Below are positions 1 through 7,944 of a stretch of DNA of 64,000 nucleotides, one piece after another (positions within the stretch are counted from its first letter, which is position 1; every line of letters starts with the position of its first letter). The stretch lies in contig NZ_JAJEJT010000004.1 of assembly GCF_021390645.1 (NCBI RefSeq), forward strand, positions 62,001-126,000. The letters run 5' to 3'. The translations under genes were made by a program, and so were the position numbers. The notes under the pieces are model-generated. The model ran no database searches. It was not told the DNA's origin and saw only the letters and a list, made by a program, of their open reading frames with translations. This DNA is from Paraburkholderia flagellata (GTDB lineage Bacteria; Pseudomonadota; Gammaproteobacteria; Burkholderiales; Burkholderiaceae).

Positions 1-309
1 AGCGTCCTATCCCCCTTGCACCTGCCAGGTCGCCGGCCAGACCTTTCTGAAAAACGTCAAATCGCTGGCCGCATCGCTATCGGCGACTCTGAAGGCCAAG
101 CGCTGGCTGCGGCTGCCGGATACGGAATCGCCCAACTGCCGACATGGTCTGTCCAGCGCATGCTGAAAGAAGGAAGCCTGGTCGAGGTGCTGCCCGAACT
201 CTCGACAGATGGACTGCCGCTCAATCTGGCATGGCTGAAAGCCCGAGAGCACCTGCCGAAGGTGAGTGCGCTGCTGGACGTTCTCAAGCGCAACTTGTCC
301 CCGGTCTGA
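1..309 (+). CDS. LysR-family regulator, C-terminal part (cut by window start)
   Basis: The frame is open from the first base to the stop at 307-309, so the gene starts outside the window. About 102 codons are visible. They look like the last part of a LysR effector-binding domain: the segment AAAGYGIAQLPTWSV is the usual 'ever-present, G-x-A-x-LP' strand near the co-inducer pocket, and the end (ALLDVLKRNL) is the usual final helix. LysR proteins are DNA-binding transcription factors that respond to small molecules. The gene converges on the FAD oxidoreductase at 436-1698. The target genes cannot be told from here. Family assignment is from pattern recognition only. Confidence 0.75.
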   Translation, partial: SVLSPLHLPGRRPDLSEKRQIAGRIAIGDSEGQALAAAAGYGIAQLPTWSVQRMLKEGSLVEVLPELSTDGLPLNLAWLKAREHLPKVSALLDVLKRNLSPV

Positions 310-435
310 CGCGCTCCATGCCCTTCAATGCAACTCCATAGGTGCAAGGATGCGAGCGGTCAAGACCCGCTTGACCGCTCGAACGTTGTGCCAGCAGTCA
401 CCACTGGCAGTCGCCTTTACGCCTCCGGTCCATTC

Positions 436-1698
436 TTAACCCGGTGTAGCCGACGCATATCGCAACCCTGCGTGAGCCTGATTCTCATCCTGGACTGCAT
501 TGGCAACCATCTCTGCAGTTGCTGCGGAAAGCGTCCATCCGAGATGACCGTGTCCAGTGTTGTAAAACACGCCGCGAAGTTTTCCACGTCCAACACGGGG
601 CAGCATGCTCGGTAACATCGGGCGCAGCCCTGCCCACGGAATAACGCGCGACGTCGAGATACCCGGAAAATGCTCGCGAGTCCAGCGCACCAGTGGCTCG
701 ATGCGGTCAGCACGAATGTCTCGGTTGAACCCGTTCAGCTCCGCCGTTCCGGCGACCCGGAAGCGGTCTGCGCCGAGGCGGCTTGTCACAATCTTAGCCT
801 TGTCATCCAGCAGACTCCGCCACGGCGCATTCTCGCGGCTATGCTCGTCGTCGAGGCACACCGTAATTGAATATCCTTTCACTGGGTAGACGTTGACGTG
901 CTCTCCCAGACTCGCAGCGAAGGCTCGGCTACCAACGCCCGCGCAAATGACCACGCTGTCAAACTCACTCACGAATCGTTCACCGTTAGATTCAGCGCGT
1001 ATCTCTACTTTACCGGCCCGCCCTCCTTCAATTGCCTCGACTTTCGTGTCGAAGAAGAACTCGGCACCATGCTGCACACAAGCGTCTGCGAGGCCACGAG
1101 TGAACTTGTGAATGTCGCCCGTGGAATCCGATTTGGTGAAGAAGCCACCAAAGAATTCTCCACGCAGGGTCGGCTCAAGCGAACGGATTTCAGCCGGTGT
1201 CACCGCGCGACGCTCAAGTCCGCCATCGCGCAAGAGTTCGTTGACTTTTGCCGCCGCTTCGAACTCCGAACGAGTAGCGTAGAAATGTAGAATGCCTCGC
1301 TTCTCAAGGTCGAAATCGATACTCTCCCGCTCCGCGATTTCGAACAAATGCTTCCTTGCGGCAAGCGCAAGACGTACCGTCTCGATTGTGTTTTCCCGAT
1401 AGCGCGGTATTTGCTTGAGGAACTCCGCAATCCAGCTGTATTTGTGCCAGCTAGGCCGAGGATTCATGAGGAGTGGTGCATCACGGGTCAACATCCACCG
1501 CAAGCCCTTGGCGATAGTAGCGCGGCTATTCCACACTTCGGCGTTGCTCACCGACAGTTGACCACCATTGGCGAATGACGTATCCATCGCGGCGTAGCGA
1601 TGACGCTCAAACACAGTGACTTCGAAGCCGCGTTGGAGGAGAGCGTAGGCAGTCGTGACGCCGGTAATGCCGGCGCCGATAACGGCGATTTTTGACAT
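436..1698 (-). CDS. FAD-dependent D-amino-acid dehydrogenase/glycine oxidase-like (DadA family)
   Basis: This predicted flavoprotein oxidises amino acids to imino acids and passes electrons to an acceptor. The N-terminus carries the FAD-binding dinucleotide fold (KIAVIGAGITG, then the Glu in VTVFER that binds ribose). The C-terminus has the typical DAO end (RPMLPSMLPRVG, then NTGHGHLGWTLS). The length of 420 residues fits DadA-type enzymes. The tandem glycine riboswitch directly upstream suggests that glycine, or a compound giving glycine, is the physiological signal. The start at 1698 matches the family N-terminus. An alternative ATG at 1725 adds nine residues and has a better Shine-Dalgarno (GAGG, six bases upstream) that sits in a hairpin. 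Substrate is not shown by the sequence. Confidence 0.88.
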   Translation of the reverse strand: MSKIAVIGAGITGVTTAYALLQRGFEVTVFERHRYAAMDTSFANGGQLSVSNAEVWNSRATIAKGLRWMLTRDAPLLMNPRPSWHKYSWIAEFLKQIPRYRENTIETVRLALAARKHLFEIAERESIDFDLEKRGILHFYATRSEFEAAAKVNELLRDGGLERRAVTPAEIRSLEPTLRGEFFGGFFTKSDSTGDIHKFTRGLADACVQHGAEFFFDTKVEAIEGGRAGKVEIRAESNGERFVSEFDSVVICAGVGSRAFAASLGEHVNVYPVKGYSITVCLDDEHSRENAPWRSLLDDKAKIVTSRLGADRFRVAGTAELNGFNRDIRADRIEPLVRWTREHFPGISTSRVIPWAGLRPMLPSMLPRVGRGKLRGVFYNTGHGHLGWTLSAATAEMVANAVQDENQAHAGLRYASATPG

Positions 1699-1727
1699 GA
1701 CATGGTCCAGAGCTAAGTTGGGCATAT

Positions 1728-1745
1728 CCAGCCTCGGAAGGCTGG
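1728..1745 (-). promoter_or_regulatory. Hairpin covering a ribosome-binding site (riboswitch expression platform)
   Basis: On the minus strand CCAGCC pairs with GGCTGG around a six-base loop. The GAGG that would serve the ATG at 1725 lies half in the stem and half in the loop (1732-1735). The hairpin is just downstream of the second glycine aptamer, where an expression platform is expected. This suggests translational control. There is no U-run, so a transcription terminator is unlikely. Confidence 0.55.
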
Positions 1746-1760
1746 CATCTATGCCCCATC

Positions 1761-1923
1761 TGTCCATGTACCTGAGAGTTTCTTCCCCTCAACAGGGAAT
1801 CCCCTTCGGTGTGCGCCGAACGCGCATCTCTCCAGATGTTCTGGCGTCGCGGTCCTTTTGCCTGAGAGTTTCCGGGGCGGTTGCTCCGTCGGCGCCGCCC
1901 TCATCCGAAGGACGGTCTCTCCC
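1761..1923 (-). promoter_or_regulatory. Tandem glycine riboswitch (two aptamers)
   Basis: Read on the minus strand, aptamer I (about 1923 to 1850) starts GGGAGAG, has the CCGAAGG-type loop element, and closes with GAAACTCTCAGG followed by CAAAAGGAC. Aptamer II (about 1833 to 1761) starts GGAGAG, carries CACCGAAGGGG, and closes with GAAACTCTCAGG, TACATGGACAG. A short linker of about 17 bases separates them, as in the cooperative glycine riboswitch class. It lies immediately upstream of the DadA-like oxidoreductase. Glycine binding to this motif is established; its effect on this gene is inferred, most simply as activation for amino-acid disposal. Confidence 0.93.
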
Positions 1924-1995
1924 GCGCTGCCTATCAAGAACGGCTCTAAATTACACGGTACATATTCTGTCCGCAAGCCCATCGCAAAACTTTTA

Positions 1996-2895
1996 TCAGA
2001 GTTTTCTCTCCGTACTACCGAACATTTTCACGAAAAAGTCGAGGAAGGACCGGAGCTTCGGCGTCATCCTCCTGTCCGGTGCAAAGAGGATGTGAAGGGG
2101 GCGGCTCGGAGCCGGGAAATCTCGCAGAACCTCCACGAGTCGCCCAGCAGCAATGTCGTCTTCGACAAGCTCCGCCGGCTGAAGGAGCAGCCCCATTCCA
2201 GCGCGCGCGGCAGCCATAAGGGCCTCGCCGCTGTCTACAGTCAGCCTGCCAGAAATAGGCACCGACATAACACCCTGATGCCCGCAGAACGTCCAGTGAC
2301 TCCCCAGTTCCGGGTGCTGGAATCCCAGGCAGATGTGGAAAGCCAGGTCCTGGGGTACGTTGATGGGCGCAGCTTCAGCAAGATACGAAGGGGCGGCACA
2401 AAGCTTCATACGATACGGAGCAAGCGGACGCGCGACCAGCCCACTGTCGGTCAGTTCTCCAATGCGAAAGACCGCGTCGAAACCCTCGCTGAGGAGGTCC
2501 ACGTATCGATTCGACAAGGATAGTTCGAGTGACACATCTGGATACGCTAAGAGATAGTCGGGTAGTTTTCGCGATAGCGCATAGTTGCCGAATGTCACAG
2601 GTGCACTAATCCGCAACCGGCCTTGCGGCTTTCGATGAGCCTCAGCCACTAACCCCTCGGCGGAATCGACCTCCGCGAGGATGAGCTTGACGCGGTCGTA
2701 GTAGGCCGCACCAACCTCAGTGAGACGCTGACGTCGTGTCGTTCGATTCAAGAGTCGCGCCCCGAGATGTTGCTCAAGTGTCTGCACGTGCTTGCCCACA
2801 AGCTGCGATGACATCTGGAGCGCCTCCGCAGCGGCGGAGAAAGAGCCCAGTTCTGCGGCCCTGGCGAAGACGGTCATGCTTATCAAGCGGTCCAT
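1996..2895 (-). CDS. LysR-family transcriptional regulator
   Basis: This full-length LysR protein has 299 residues. The N-terminal winged helix (residues 1-60) has the classical FSAAAEALQMSSQLVGKHVQ recognition region and RLLNRTTRR wing. The effector domain follows, with typical segments GRLRISAPVTFG at about 92 and DAVFRIGEL. The sequence belongs to the CrgA/DsdC-like broad group common in Burkholderia. It is divergent from the NADP-binding reductase at 2997 across about 100 bases, the usual LysR arrangement, so that gene is the most likely target. It lies upstream of and in the same direction as the riboswitch gene, but the riboswitch region between them suggests separate control. Confidence 0.92.
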   Translation of the reverse strand: MDRLISMTVFARAAELGSFSAAAEALQMSSQLVGKHVQTLEQHLGARLLNRTTRRQRLTEVGAAYYDRVKLILAEVDSAEGLVAEAHRKPQGRLRISAPVTFGNYALSRKLPDYLLAYPDVSLELSLSNRYVDLLSEGFDAVFRIGELTDSGLVARPLAPYRMKLCAAPSYLAEAAPINVPQDLAFHICLGFQHPELGSHWTFCGHQGVMSVPISGRLTVDSGEALMAAARAGMGLLLQPAELVEDDIAAGRLVEVLRDFPAPSRPLHILFAPDRRMTPKLRSFLDFFVKMFGSTERKL

Positions 2896-2996
2896 TCCAC
2901 ATGCCTTGTTTCAAGTCTCAATACAAATCGATGGTTAATCTGTGCCCCTTGCTGACCCTAAGATGATTGACACCCGTACTTCACAAGGAGCGCAAT

Positions 2997-3623
2997 ATGA
3001 AAGTAGCAATCATTGGCACCGGCAACATGGGTTCAGCTCTCGCGGCGGTGCTCGCGACTGCCGGCCACAAAGTCAGCATCGCAGCACGCGAACAGGCGAG
3101 GGCCAAAGACCTCGCGGAAAGAGTGGGACACGGCGCGGTTGCCGTCGAACTCTCCAAATCGGCGAATGACGCCGAGGTCGTCATCCTCGCTGTCCCGTAC
3201 GAAGCACTGGTGGAAGCTGCTCGTGCCGCCGGCAATCTCGAAGGGAAGGTTGTCATCGACATCTCGAATCCCATCACTGCTGATTACAAAGACCTCCTGA
3301 TTGGCCACACGACTTCGGCCGCGGAACAACTGCAGTCTGCAATTCCTGGTGCAAAGGTCGTGAAGGCATTCAACACCGTGTTCGCACGACTCCTCGCGCC
3401 TGAGGCACGCCAAAGCAAGGCACTGCAAACCTTCATCGCTGGAGACGATACTTCGGCCAACGAACTCGTCTCTTCGCTTGCAAAGTCGGCTGGCTTCGAA
3501 CCCGTCGAATCAGGTCCTCTCAGCAACAGCCGGTTCATTGAGCCCATCGGTGAGATGAACATCCATTTCGGCTACTTCCTCGGTAAAGGACCCAATGTAG
3601 CCCCCGCATGGGCCGCATACTGA
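2997..3623 (+). CDS. NADPH-dependent F420-reductase-like oxidoreductase
   Basis: The 208-residue protein starts with a perfect Rossmann dinucleotide motif (KVAIIGTGNMGSALAAVL, residues 2-19). It continues with the 'VVILAVPYEALVEA' and 'KVVIDISNPI' segments and then 'GAKVVKAFNT' that define the F420_oxidored/NADP_oxidoreductase family. Such proteins reduce or oxidise a small substrate with NADP(H); a true F420 role is unlikely in a beta-proteobacterium. The start at 2997 follows AAGGAG with good spacing. The divergent LysR gene probably controls it. The specific substrate is unknown. Confidence 0.85.
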   Translation: MKVAIIGTGNMGSALAAVLATAGHKVSIAAREQARAKDLAERVGHGAVAVELSKSANDAEVVILAVPYEALVEAARAAGNLEGKVVIDISNPITADYKDLLIGHTTSAAEQLQSAIPGAKVVKAFNTVFARLLAPEARQSKALQTFIAGDDTSANELVSSLAKSAGFEPVESGPLSNSRFIEPIGEMNIHFGYFLGKGPNVAPAWAAY

Positions 3624-3657
3624 CGCGGTAGTCCAAAACAAACGGCCCAAGGCTAAC

Positions 3658-3688
3658 GCGGCGCGCACCTCAGGGTGTATTGCGCCGC
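3658..3688. other. GC-rich inverted repeat after the reductase gene
   Basis: GCGGCGC and GCGCCGC form a 7-bp stem, with an inner CACC/GGGTG pairing. It stands about 35 bases after the stop at 3623. It could act as a terminator, but no U-run follows. The rest of the 3624-3984 gap shows no credible gene. Confidence 0.3.
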
Positions 3689-3984
3689 GCCCGCACGCAT
3701 ACGCTCGTACTACCGAATCTTCGTCTGCCCCCCGGCCTCATTCGGGGCGCCGACTGACGCCCCCTCCGCTTTTCGTTAAGCGCTGCAAAAGTATGTAGCG
3801 CCACATCAACCCTTTCCAGTCTCACTTCTCCCTGTGCGAGCCGCCGCGCAAACTGGCTTTCCTGCGGCTGCATAAAACACTCGTCGTAAATCTGCGCGAC
3901 CAGCCTATCAGGCCTCCTGTGCCTAGCTTCGCCGCATCATCCACTCTCGACAGACGCCTGCAAACCCAGGGAAATTCCCGACAC

Positions 3985-4007
3985 GATTGTCGGACAATCT
4001 TGTCCGA
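3985..4007. promoter_or_regulatory. Palindromic operator (GATTGTC-G-GACAATC) with adjoining half site
   Basis: A perfect 7-bp inverted repeat with one central base lies at 3985-3999. A further TTGTCCGA half-site follows, so TCGGACAA-TC-TTGTCCGA also forms an overlapping palindrome (3990-4007). It sits directly upstream of a good -35 box. TTGTC/GACAA palindromes are common targets of GntR/FCD regulators, and the cluster ends with such a regulator at 9668. The pairing of this site with that protein is inference. Confidence 0.65.
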
Positions 4008-4014
4008 AATGTTA

Positions 4015-4042
4015 TTGACGGCACGTTTTGGCGTGCTACATT
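4015..4042 (+). promoter_or_regulatory. Sigma-70 promoter of the cupin-SDR-permease cluster
   Basis: TTGACG at 4015-4020 and TACATT at 4037-4042 are separated by 16 bases. The operator ends seven bases before the -35 box. The first gene starts about 60 bases downstream. Confidence 0.6.
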
Positions 4043-4101
4043 GAACTCAACGTGTCAGCCAAATGACGCGTCGAGGTTTCTCCCAATTCATGGAGGCAGT
4101 A

Positions 4102-4686
4102 GTGAGAACGATTGAACTAAACGAGGCGACAATTGCGGCCAGAGTCGCACGTTTTGAAACATTGAAACCCCTCGAAATTCAGCAGGATTCCTCTATTCCG
4201 CTCGAGGCAAAGGACCTCATCTATTCACGCAAACTCATGTCGGTGATTGGGCTCGAAAGCTCCGCAAAGACGCCCATCAACGCCAATGCGCCTGTTGTCG
4301 GCGCCGGTGGAATAACCATCACCTACGCCGCGTGCCCGCCAGGAACGGGGCCGTCACTGCACGCGCATCAGAAGACCTTCGAAACCTTCACCGTGCTCCG
4401 CGGGCGATTTGAGTTCAGTCTCAACGACGATGGCTCGGAAAAGGTAATCCTCGAGCCGTTCGACGTGATTTCGGTACCGCCGAAAGTGAATCGTTGCTTC
4501 CGTTGCATCGCGGATGAGGAAGGGCTCTTGCAGGTGGTCATTTCCGGCGGCGTGCATGACCTCAACGACATTGACATGGCACCTTCAGTTGGCGAGAAGC
4601 TTGGCGCTTTTGGTGCCCAAGTCAAGGCGCGGTTCGAGGAAGTCGGCTTCACGTTCGAGGCGCACAAAGACGGAGTAGATGCGTAG
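4102..4686 (+). CDS. Cupin-domain protein
   Basis: This 194-residue protein has a single cupin barrel. The metal-site motif is recognisable: SLHAHQKTFETFTVLRGRFEF (G-x5-H-x-H-x4-E-like) followed by the second motif PFDVISVPPKVNRCFR. Cupins of this size include dioxygenases, isomerases and non-catalytic binding proteins, so the reaction is open. The GTG start at 4102 is chosen because GGAGG lies five bases upstream; an in-frame ATG at 4063 or 4090 is possible. It is the first gene after the operator-promoter, so it is probably part of a shared pathway with the SDR, NCS1 permease and amidohydrolase downstream. Confidence 0.82.
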   Translation: MRTIELNEATIAARVARFETLKPLEIQQDSSIPLEAKDLIYSRKLMSVIGLESSAKTPINANAPVVGAGGITITYAACPPGTGPSLHAHQKTFETFTVLRGRFEFSLNDDGSEKVILEPFDVISVPPKVNRCFRCIADEEGLLQVVISGGVHDLNDIDMAPSVGEKLGAFGAQVKARFEEVGFTFEAHKDGVDA

Positions 4687-4804
4687 TCTGCCTATTGCAC
4701 GTTGTCGTCGCTCTCGAAGTAATCGAGAAAACTTACATTGAAGGCCTTGGAAATTCCCAAGGCGTCTCGCAGGATTAAGTTAACCCACAAAAGGAGCAGC
4801 AATC

Positions 4805-5599
4805 ATGCCTTCCATGGACTTCCCCGCAGGACAAGTCGCTGTTGTGACCGGCGCAGCAGGCGGTATTGGTGCAGCGACCGCAGCACGCTATGCCGAAGCA
4901 GGTGCAGACGTTTTCCTTACGGATATCGGCGACAAGGTGCATGACATCGCCAAAGCAATCTCCTCGAAGTACCCTGAGCGCAAGGTTCACTCCTTCGTCG
5001 CCGACATCAGCGACGAGAAGTCCGTGCTCGGAATGGCCGAGGAGGTAAAGCGTGTTTTCGGTCGCGTGAACCATATTGCCGCCGTCGCCGGGATTGTTCA
5101 GAAGATTGCACCCGTCGAGCATACCGACTATGCAGAGTGGCGTCGCACGTTCGGCGTGAATATCGACGGCGCCTTCCTCGTCACCAAGTCGCTGATTCCG
5201 CTCCTTCGTTCCAGCGGTGGTGGCAGCATTGTTACCGTCTCGTCCGTATGGGGTCAATCGGGCCGCGCGAACTTTGCCGCGTACTGTGCGTCGAAGGCTG
5301 CTCATTCGGGTCTCATCCAGTCTCTCGCCCAAGAACTTGCTCCCAGCGTTCGCGTGAATGCCGTAGCTCCAGGCCACATCAAAACCGACATGCATGAGGT
5401 CGCCCTTCAGAGCATGTCCGAAGACCGCCATCAGTCGAAGGAAGACGTCCGAAAGCACGAATGGGGTGCAATTCCGCTCGGCGACGGCGGCGACCCGCGC
5501 GCAATTGCCGACACTATCGTATTCCTGAGCTCGCCGGCGAGCGCCTACATTACTGGCTCGACCATCGATGCCAATGGTGGATTGGTGTTCCGGACCTAA
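4805..5599 (+). CDS. SDR-family NAD(P)-dependent oxidoreductase
   Basis: This is a classical short-chain dehydrogenase of 264 residues. It has the cofactor motif TGAAGGIG at 15-22, the NNAG-like region (AAVAG), the catalytic Ser at 146-147, and Tyr160-x3-Lys164 in YCASK. The C-terminal ITGSTIDANGG is the usual SDR end. It interconverts an alcohol and a ketone on a small substrate. It starts at 4805 after AAAAGGAG. The position between a cupin and an NCS1 permease suggests a catabolic step for the imported compound; the substrate is not evident. Confidence 0.93.
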   Translation: MPSMDFPAGQVAVVTGAAGGIGAATAARYAEAGADVFLTDIGDKVHDIAKAISSKYPERKVHSFVADISDEKSVLGMAEEVKRVFGRVNHIAAVAGIVQKIAPVEHTDYAEWRRTFGVNIDGAFLVTKSLIPLLRSSGGGSIVTVSSVWGQSGRANFAAYCASKAAHSGLIQSLAQELAPSVRVNAVAPGHIKTDMHEVALQSMSEDRHQSKEDVRKHEWGAIPLGDGGDPRAIADTIVFLSSPASAYITGSTIDANGGLVFRT

Positions 5600-5676
5600 T
5601 CGAAGCGAAACTCGTTACCCGTGAGTCCGTAAATATAATAAGGATAACTACTTAGATTTATCGGCGACGAGTAGGT

Positions 5677-5706
5677 GGCTGACGCTCATCTAAATGAGCG
5701 TCAGCC
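5677..5706. other. Perfect 13-bp hairpin between SDR and permease genes
   Basis: GGCTGACGCTCAT and its exact complement flank a four-base CTAA loop. There is no U-run on either side, so a plain intrinsic terminator is doubtful. It may be a transcript-stabilising or processing element, or a weak terminator that sets the permease level relative to the cupin and SDR. Confidence 0.6.
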
Positions 5707-5796
5707 TCTCCTGGGTGCTCTCCACTGGCGATAGTCAAGGTATCGCGTTGGGCGACATCCAAACAAGAGTGGCAATTGCGCCACGGGAGAACCGTA

Positions 5797-7422
5797 ATGA
5801 CTGGCTTCACAGCTGAAAAATTGCCACCGCTACGTGTGACATACGAGGATGACCCTCGAGTGCGGGCTGAGCAAGCAATTGACGACTACTCGCGCCACGT
5901 TGTTCCGCTTACTGCTCGCACGCGTAAGTGGAGCCTGACGATGGCGATGTGGGCAGTTCTGAGTGCGCTGTTTTATCTGTTCATTAGCGTTGCTGTCGCA
6001 CAGGCGGTCGGAAGCGCGAATGCAATTATCGGAATGGTTCTCTCGGTGGTGCTCTACGGCGTTATCAACTACGTCATCGCCGTCCAATCCGCGCGCAACG
6101 GTTTGACAGTCGGGCTAATGTCGCGGCGACTGTTCGGTGGATTTGGTTCCATCATCACATCGCTGCTCTTTGGCGTAACCGCTGTGTACTTTGCGGTATT
6201 CGAAGGTTCAATCATCGCAGTCGCACTGAAACAGTACTTCGCGCCCGCGAGCGATATCCGGTGGTGGTATCTGTTGGTGGTTCTCTACGCCTTGCCACTC
6301 GTCATTGGTGGAGTCCAGGTGTGGCTGGACAAGCTCAATGGCGTACTCCTGCCCCTCTACATTGCTGGACTGGTAATGCTCGTCGTCGCCGCCGGCACTC
6401 AGTATGGATACTCCGCGGATTTCATCAGGATTCCAGCTAGCAGCAGCTTTGCGCTACCAGGCTGGCTGTGGGCTGTCGTTGTCTACATGGGTGTCTTCGT
6501 CAACATGATGTTCACGATGGACTACGCCAGATTCGGCAAACCAGAAGACGGCAAGTTCCACGGGACCGTGACTTTCGGTTGGGTATTCTACGTCGCCCTC
6601 TTTCTGATGAATGGTCTAGTGGGCATTTATCTGATGGACACGGCTTTCCCTGGCCTGAAAGCAAGCGAGCATGGCATCGCCGATGCAGTCCTGAAGGTTG
6701 CCGGCGGTTGGGGCATGCTTTTCATCATCATCAGCCAGACACGAATCAACACAGCGAACTACTACCTCGCGTCTGTCAATCTGAGCGGTTTTGCCGCCCG
6801 TGCTTTCGGTCTGCGGTGGCCTCGAATTGTGTGGGTCGGCATTGCTGGCGTCTTGGTGTACCTGATGATGCTGACCAATGTCTTCAGCTACCTGCTCAAG
6901 GCACTTGCGTGGCAAGGCGTGGCCATTACGTCCTGGGTTGCCATCGTGCTTACTCACTTCGCAATGCACCACAGTGAACGTAACGTCCCCGAGTTCCGCC
7001 CCGGTCGTATTCGTCAGGTTCAGCCCGGAACGTGGGCATTCCTGCTCTCTACGGCCGCAGGCATCGGGCTTATCGAATTGGGAAATCCGAACAGCTGGTA
7101 TGTGCAGGCCGCCCCCATCGTGATTGGGATAGTTTCTGCGGCTGCCTACGCCGTTGCTTGCAAGCTCGGCTCGTCATCCGTGCTTCGTCGAGCAACGGAC
7201 CCGCGTAACGAAGTGAATGACCTCTGGGGCGCCCGCATCGAGTGTCATGTCTGCAAACGCTCCTACAGCGCGATGGAAATGGACCGTGACCCGTCAGCCG
7301 ACCAGCAGCCCATTTGCGCGGGGTGTGCCGAAGGCAACCACGCCTTCCTCGCGGCCGCTCGAGAAGAAGCGCAGCAATTGGAAGGAGGACACGCCACCGG
7401 AATGCTCGCTCGCCAGAAGTAG
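5797..7422 (+). CDS. NCS1-family permease with a C-terminal zinc-ribbon-like tail
   Basis: The 541-residue membrane protein belongs to the nucleobase:cation symporter-1 family (cytosine/purine/hydantoin/allantoin permeases). About 12 hydrophobic segments run from residue 45 to 465, with a charged N-terminal cytoplasmic arm. It should import a heterocyclic or amide-rich substrate for the surrounding enzymes. The unusual part is the tail: Cys483, Cys486, Cys507 and Cys510 form CxxC-x20-CxxC, as in zinc ribbons, after the last helix. The start at 5797 follows GGGAG. The perfect hairpin at 5677 stands in the leader. Confidence 0.9.
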   Translation: MTGFTAEKLPPLRVTYEDDPRVRAEQAIDDYSRHVVPLTARTRKWSLTMAMWAVLSALFYLFISVAVAQAVGSANAIIGMVLSVVLYGVINYVIAVQSARNGLTVGLMSRRLFGGFGSIITSLLFGVTAVYFAVFEGSIIAVALKQYFAPASDIRWWYLLVVLYALPLVIGGVQVWLDKLNGVLLPLYIAGLVMLVVAAGTQYGYSADFIRIPASSSFALPGWLWAVVVYMGVFVNMMFTMDYARFGKPEDGKFHGTVTFGWVFYVALFLMNGLVGIYLMDTAFPGLKASEHGIADAVLKVAGGWGMLFIIISQTRINTANYYLASVNLSGFAARAFGLRWPRIVWVGIAGVLVYLMMLTNVFSYLLKALAWQGVAITSWVAIVLTHFAMHHSERNVPEFRPGRIRQVQPGTWAFLLSTAAGIGLIELGNPNSWYVQAAPIVIGIVSAAAYAVACKLGSSSVLRRATDPRNEVNDLWGARIECHVCKRSYSAMEMDRDPSADQQPICAGCAEGNHAFLAAAREEAQQLEGGHATGMLARQK

Positions 7423-7494
7423 TCGTCCGAACGTCGATAGCGCGCACGCCGGTCCGGCGAAGCGCGCCATCACATCAGAGCCCAGGAAATGAGG

Positions 7495-7839
7495 ATGGAC
7501 ACAAACTCAAAAGCTTTGCTGACGACTGTGATGTTGAGACTGCGTGTTTCGAGGAGCAATCGACAGAACGTACTCGATGTTTTCGATGAGATGAAGGTCT
7601 TGGAGACCTCGATGACCGTTCATGGCGCAGTCGATACGTGGCTCGCGATGGCCGAGGACGATGAGACCATCGTGGTGTTCACGCGCTGGAAAGCGAACGG
7701 GGACTATGCGGGGTGGATTCATCATCCGCATCGCGCCGAAATTGTGAAGCGCCTTCAACCGTTCCTGCTCTCTCCGCCAATAGCCACTTTCTTCGTCTCC
7801 CCCGGTGCTGAGCGCTCATACCTCGCCGTTGCGGATTAA
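7495..7839 (+). CDS. Small ABM-like alpha/beta-barrel protein
   Basis: The 114-residue protein has the pattern of the dimeric ferredoxin-like antibiotic-biosynthesis-monooxygenase (ABM) family: an N-terminal strand (VMLRLRVS), a helix with VLDVFDEM, then TIVVFTRW and a helix ending in a hydrophobic strand. Some members are cofactor-free oxygenases, others are heme or substrate binders. ATG at 7495 is preferred because AGGAA lies six bases upstream; 7489 is an alternative. It lies between the permease and the M20 hydrolase, so a role in the same pathway is likely but undefined. Confidence 0.65.
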   Translation: MDTNSKALLTTVMLRLRVSRSNRQNVLDVFDEMKVLETSMTVHGAVDTWLAMAEDDETIVVFTRWKANGDYAGWIHHPHRAEIVKRLQPFLLSPPIATFFVSPGAERSYLAVAD

Positions 7840-7944
7840 GCGCGACGGTTTCGGTGAGTGTCTTTCCCGAGAATCGTGCGCTCAGTGACACATGACGTCG
7901 GCGCTCTTGAATCATTAATGAAAAGCTTGTTAAAGGAAGTTGCT

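Noticed and set aside
5637..5662. GATAA...TTATC pair near the SDR gene, considered as a third dif-like site
   Set aside because: Spacing between the arms is about ten bases, not six, and the outer bases do not match the other two sites.
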